Under the pieces are notes generated by a model, which had not been told where the DNA came from, made no database searches, and saw nothing but the letters and a program-made list of their open reading frames with translations. From Solobacterium sp. (GTDB taxonomy: Bacteria > Bacillota_I > Bacilli_A > Erysipelotrichales > Erysipelotrichaceae), in contig JAEEYJ010000104.1 of the NCBI GenBank assembly GCA_016291725.1, forward strand, positions 1-13,373: DNA of 13,373 nucleotides, written 5' to 3'. Numbering within the stretch: the stretch's first letter is position 1; every line of letters begins with the position of its first letter. This document shows, in pieces, positions 12,481 through 13,373 of this stretch. A program made the translations under genes and the position numbers.

Positions 12481-12543
12481 AACGGAATTTTAACGCAGAG
12501 GCAGTCAACCCTAACGCCGTCTTAATGCACGGAATCCTATAAT
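12479..12543 (+). promoter_or_regulatory. Potassium-transporter promoter with 11-bp direct-repeat (PhoP-box-like) operator
   Basis: Repeats TTAACG (12479-12484), TTAACG (12490-12495), CTAACG (12511-12516) and TTAATG (12522-12527) fall on an 11-bp grid, with the slot near 12501 degenerate. A perfect TATAAT (12538-12543) starts 10 nt after the last repeat, and no normal -35 is present; the third and fourth repeats take that place. This is the geometry of promoters activated by PhoP/PhoB-type regulators. Repeats and spacing are seen directly; the binding protein is inferred. Confidence 0.6.
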
Positions 12544-12565
12544 GTGCTCAGAACAGGAGTTCTCT

Positions 12566-13373
12566 ATGAAGGATTTCAGGACATTTCTGCAGGATCATTT
12601 CACATCATTCCGCACCATTCTGCTCAGTTTTCTATCCCTGATCTTTATCGGTGCGTTCCTGCTGTGCCTGCCGGTCTGCTCAGCATCCGGCCGCAGTACA
12701 CCGTTTCCTGATGCCCTGTTCACCGCCACATCGGCAGTCTGCGTAACCGGGCTGGTCGTCTGCGACACGGCAGCTTCCTGGTCCGTATTCGGCAAGTGCG
12801 TACTGCTGTTCCTGATCCAGATCGGCGGACTGGGCGTTATGACCATTGCGGTCGCTGTCTTTGTCCTGACCGGGCAGCGGATCAGCATCCTGCAGCGCAG
12901 TACGATGCGTGATTCCATCTCTGCCCCCCAGATCGGCGGGATTGTCCGCCTGACCGGCTTCATACTGAAGGTTACACTGCTCATTGAAGCCATAGGCACT
13001 GTACTGCTCTCCTTCGTCTTCATCCCGCGCTACGGAATGATGACAGGAGTCGGCTATGCGCTGTTCCATTCCGTGTCCGCCTTCTGCAATGCCGGCTTTG
13101 ACCTGATGGGCACCAACGCCCCCTACGCCTCGCTTACTGCCTATGCTGCAAATATACCTGTAAATCTGATCATCATTGCATTGATCATCTGCGGTGGTCT
13201 CGGATTCCTTACCTGGCAGGATCTGCTGCAGAATCGTTTCCGTTTCCACAGGCTCAGGCTGCAGACCAAGATCATCCTGACAACAACCCTGTGCCTGATC
13301 CTCTTCCCCTTCGTGATTCTGTTCTTCTTTGAATTCACGGATGTACCGGTCAAGGAGAGGATCCTGCTGTCCC
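12566..13373 (+). CDS. TrkH/KtrB-family potassium transporter, N-terminal 269 residues (cut by window edge)
   Basis: An integral membrane subunit that takes up potassium, normally gated by a cytosolic RCK-domain partner (KtrA/TrkA) not seen here. The visible part begins MKDFRTFLQDHFTSF, then a first hydrophobic helix (SFLSLIFIGAFLLCLPV, about 21-37). The first selectivity-filter loop is TSAVCVTGL (55-63), followed by FLIQIGGLGVMT (82-93). The second filter loop is SVSAFCNAGFD (169-179), followed by ICGGLGFLTWQD (208-219). These pore loops with the glycine at the filter are diagnostic of the superfamily; KtrB-like is favoured over TrkH from the compact N-terminus, but the missing half matters. 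The ATG at 12566 has AGGAG (12555-12559) 6 nt upstream. The promoter carries repeats expected to bind an OmpR-family regulator. The downstream end and any partner gene lie outside. Confidence 0.93.
   Translation, partial: MKDFRTFLQDHFTSFRTILLSFLSLIFIGAFLLCLPVCSASGRSTPFPDALFTATSAVCVTGLVVCDTAASWSVFGKCVLLFLIQIGGLGVMTIAVAVFVLTGQRISILQRSTMRDSISAPQIGGIVRLTGFILKVTLLIEAIGTVLLSFVFIPRYGMMTGVGYALFHSVSAFCNAGFDLMGTNAPYASLTAYAANIPVNLIIIALIICGGLGFLTWQDLLQNRFRFHRLRLQTKIILTTTLCLILFPFVILFFFEFTDVPVKERILLS

Noticed and set aside
12595..13249. Minus-strand open frames over the potassium transporter
   Set aside because: The plus strand shows the diagnostic filter loops and membrane helices; the minus frames have no homology signal.
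1..13373. CRISPR arrays, insertion sequences, prophage, tRNA or rRNA genes
   Set aside because: No repeat-spacer pattern, terminal inverted repeats, transposase or integrase motifs, or tRNA-like cloverleaf ends were seen on either strand.

Overview
This is a chromosomal housekeeping stretch from a Firmicute, with no sign of mobile DNA, CRISPR or RNA genes. EzrA, a cysteine-free ribosomal protein S4 and an RqcH/Gmk neighbourhood point to Bacilli or Erysipelotrichia rather than Clostridia. The base composition is moderate to slightly GC-rich by eye, which would suit an Erysipelotrichaceae-like gut lineage. That placement is inference, not an alignment result.

Layout, left to right. (1) The 5' part of ezrA (minus) is divergent from rpsD (plus). 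The gap holds both promoters and a structured leader that looks like an S4 autoregulatory element. (2) rpsD converges on gmk (minus). Two adjacent hairpins separate them, and the gmk stop codon forms the loop of its own terminator. (3) rqcH (plus) is divergent from gmk. Its 3' end overlaps, tail to tail, the end of rluB (minus), and the likely rluB terminator lies inside the rqcH coding sequence. (4) A tight minus-strand array runs from about 10.7 kb down to 4.1 kb: response regulator, histidine kinase, pyroglutamyl peptidase (pcp), a 979-residue membrane-anchored GH73-like wall hydrolase, a 91-residue stand-alone ParB-fold protein, and rluB. Every junction but one overlaps. (5) Upstream, an Mrp/NBP35-type Fe-S ATPase gene (minus) is divergent from an unrecognised acidic 247-residue protein (plus). 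(6) A clear terminator follows, then the start of a TrkH/KtrB-type potassium transporter gene, which runs off the window.

How the genes work together: rpsD, gmk, rqcH and rluB serve translation, nucleotide supply and ribosome quality control. ezrA and the GH73-like protein serve division and the cell wall. The two-component system heads the wall-hydrolase operon. The most informative non-coding signal is a set of 11-bp-spaced TTMAC-type direct repeats, resembling PhoP boxes, placed at the -35 position of both the response-regulator gene and the potassium-transporter gene. This suggests the local regulator controls itself and potassium uptake. No wholly new system is evident. The best leads are that shared operator, the orphan ParB-fold protein and the composite wall hydrolase.
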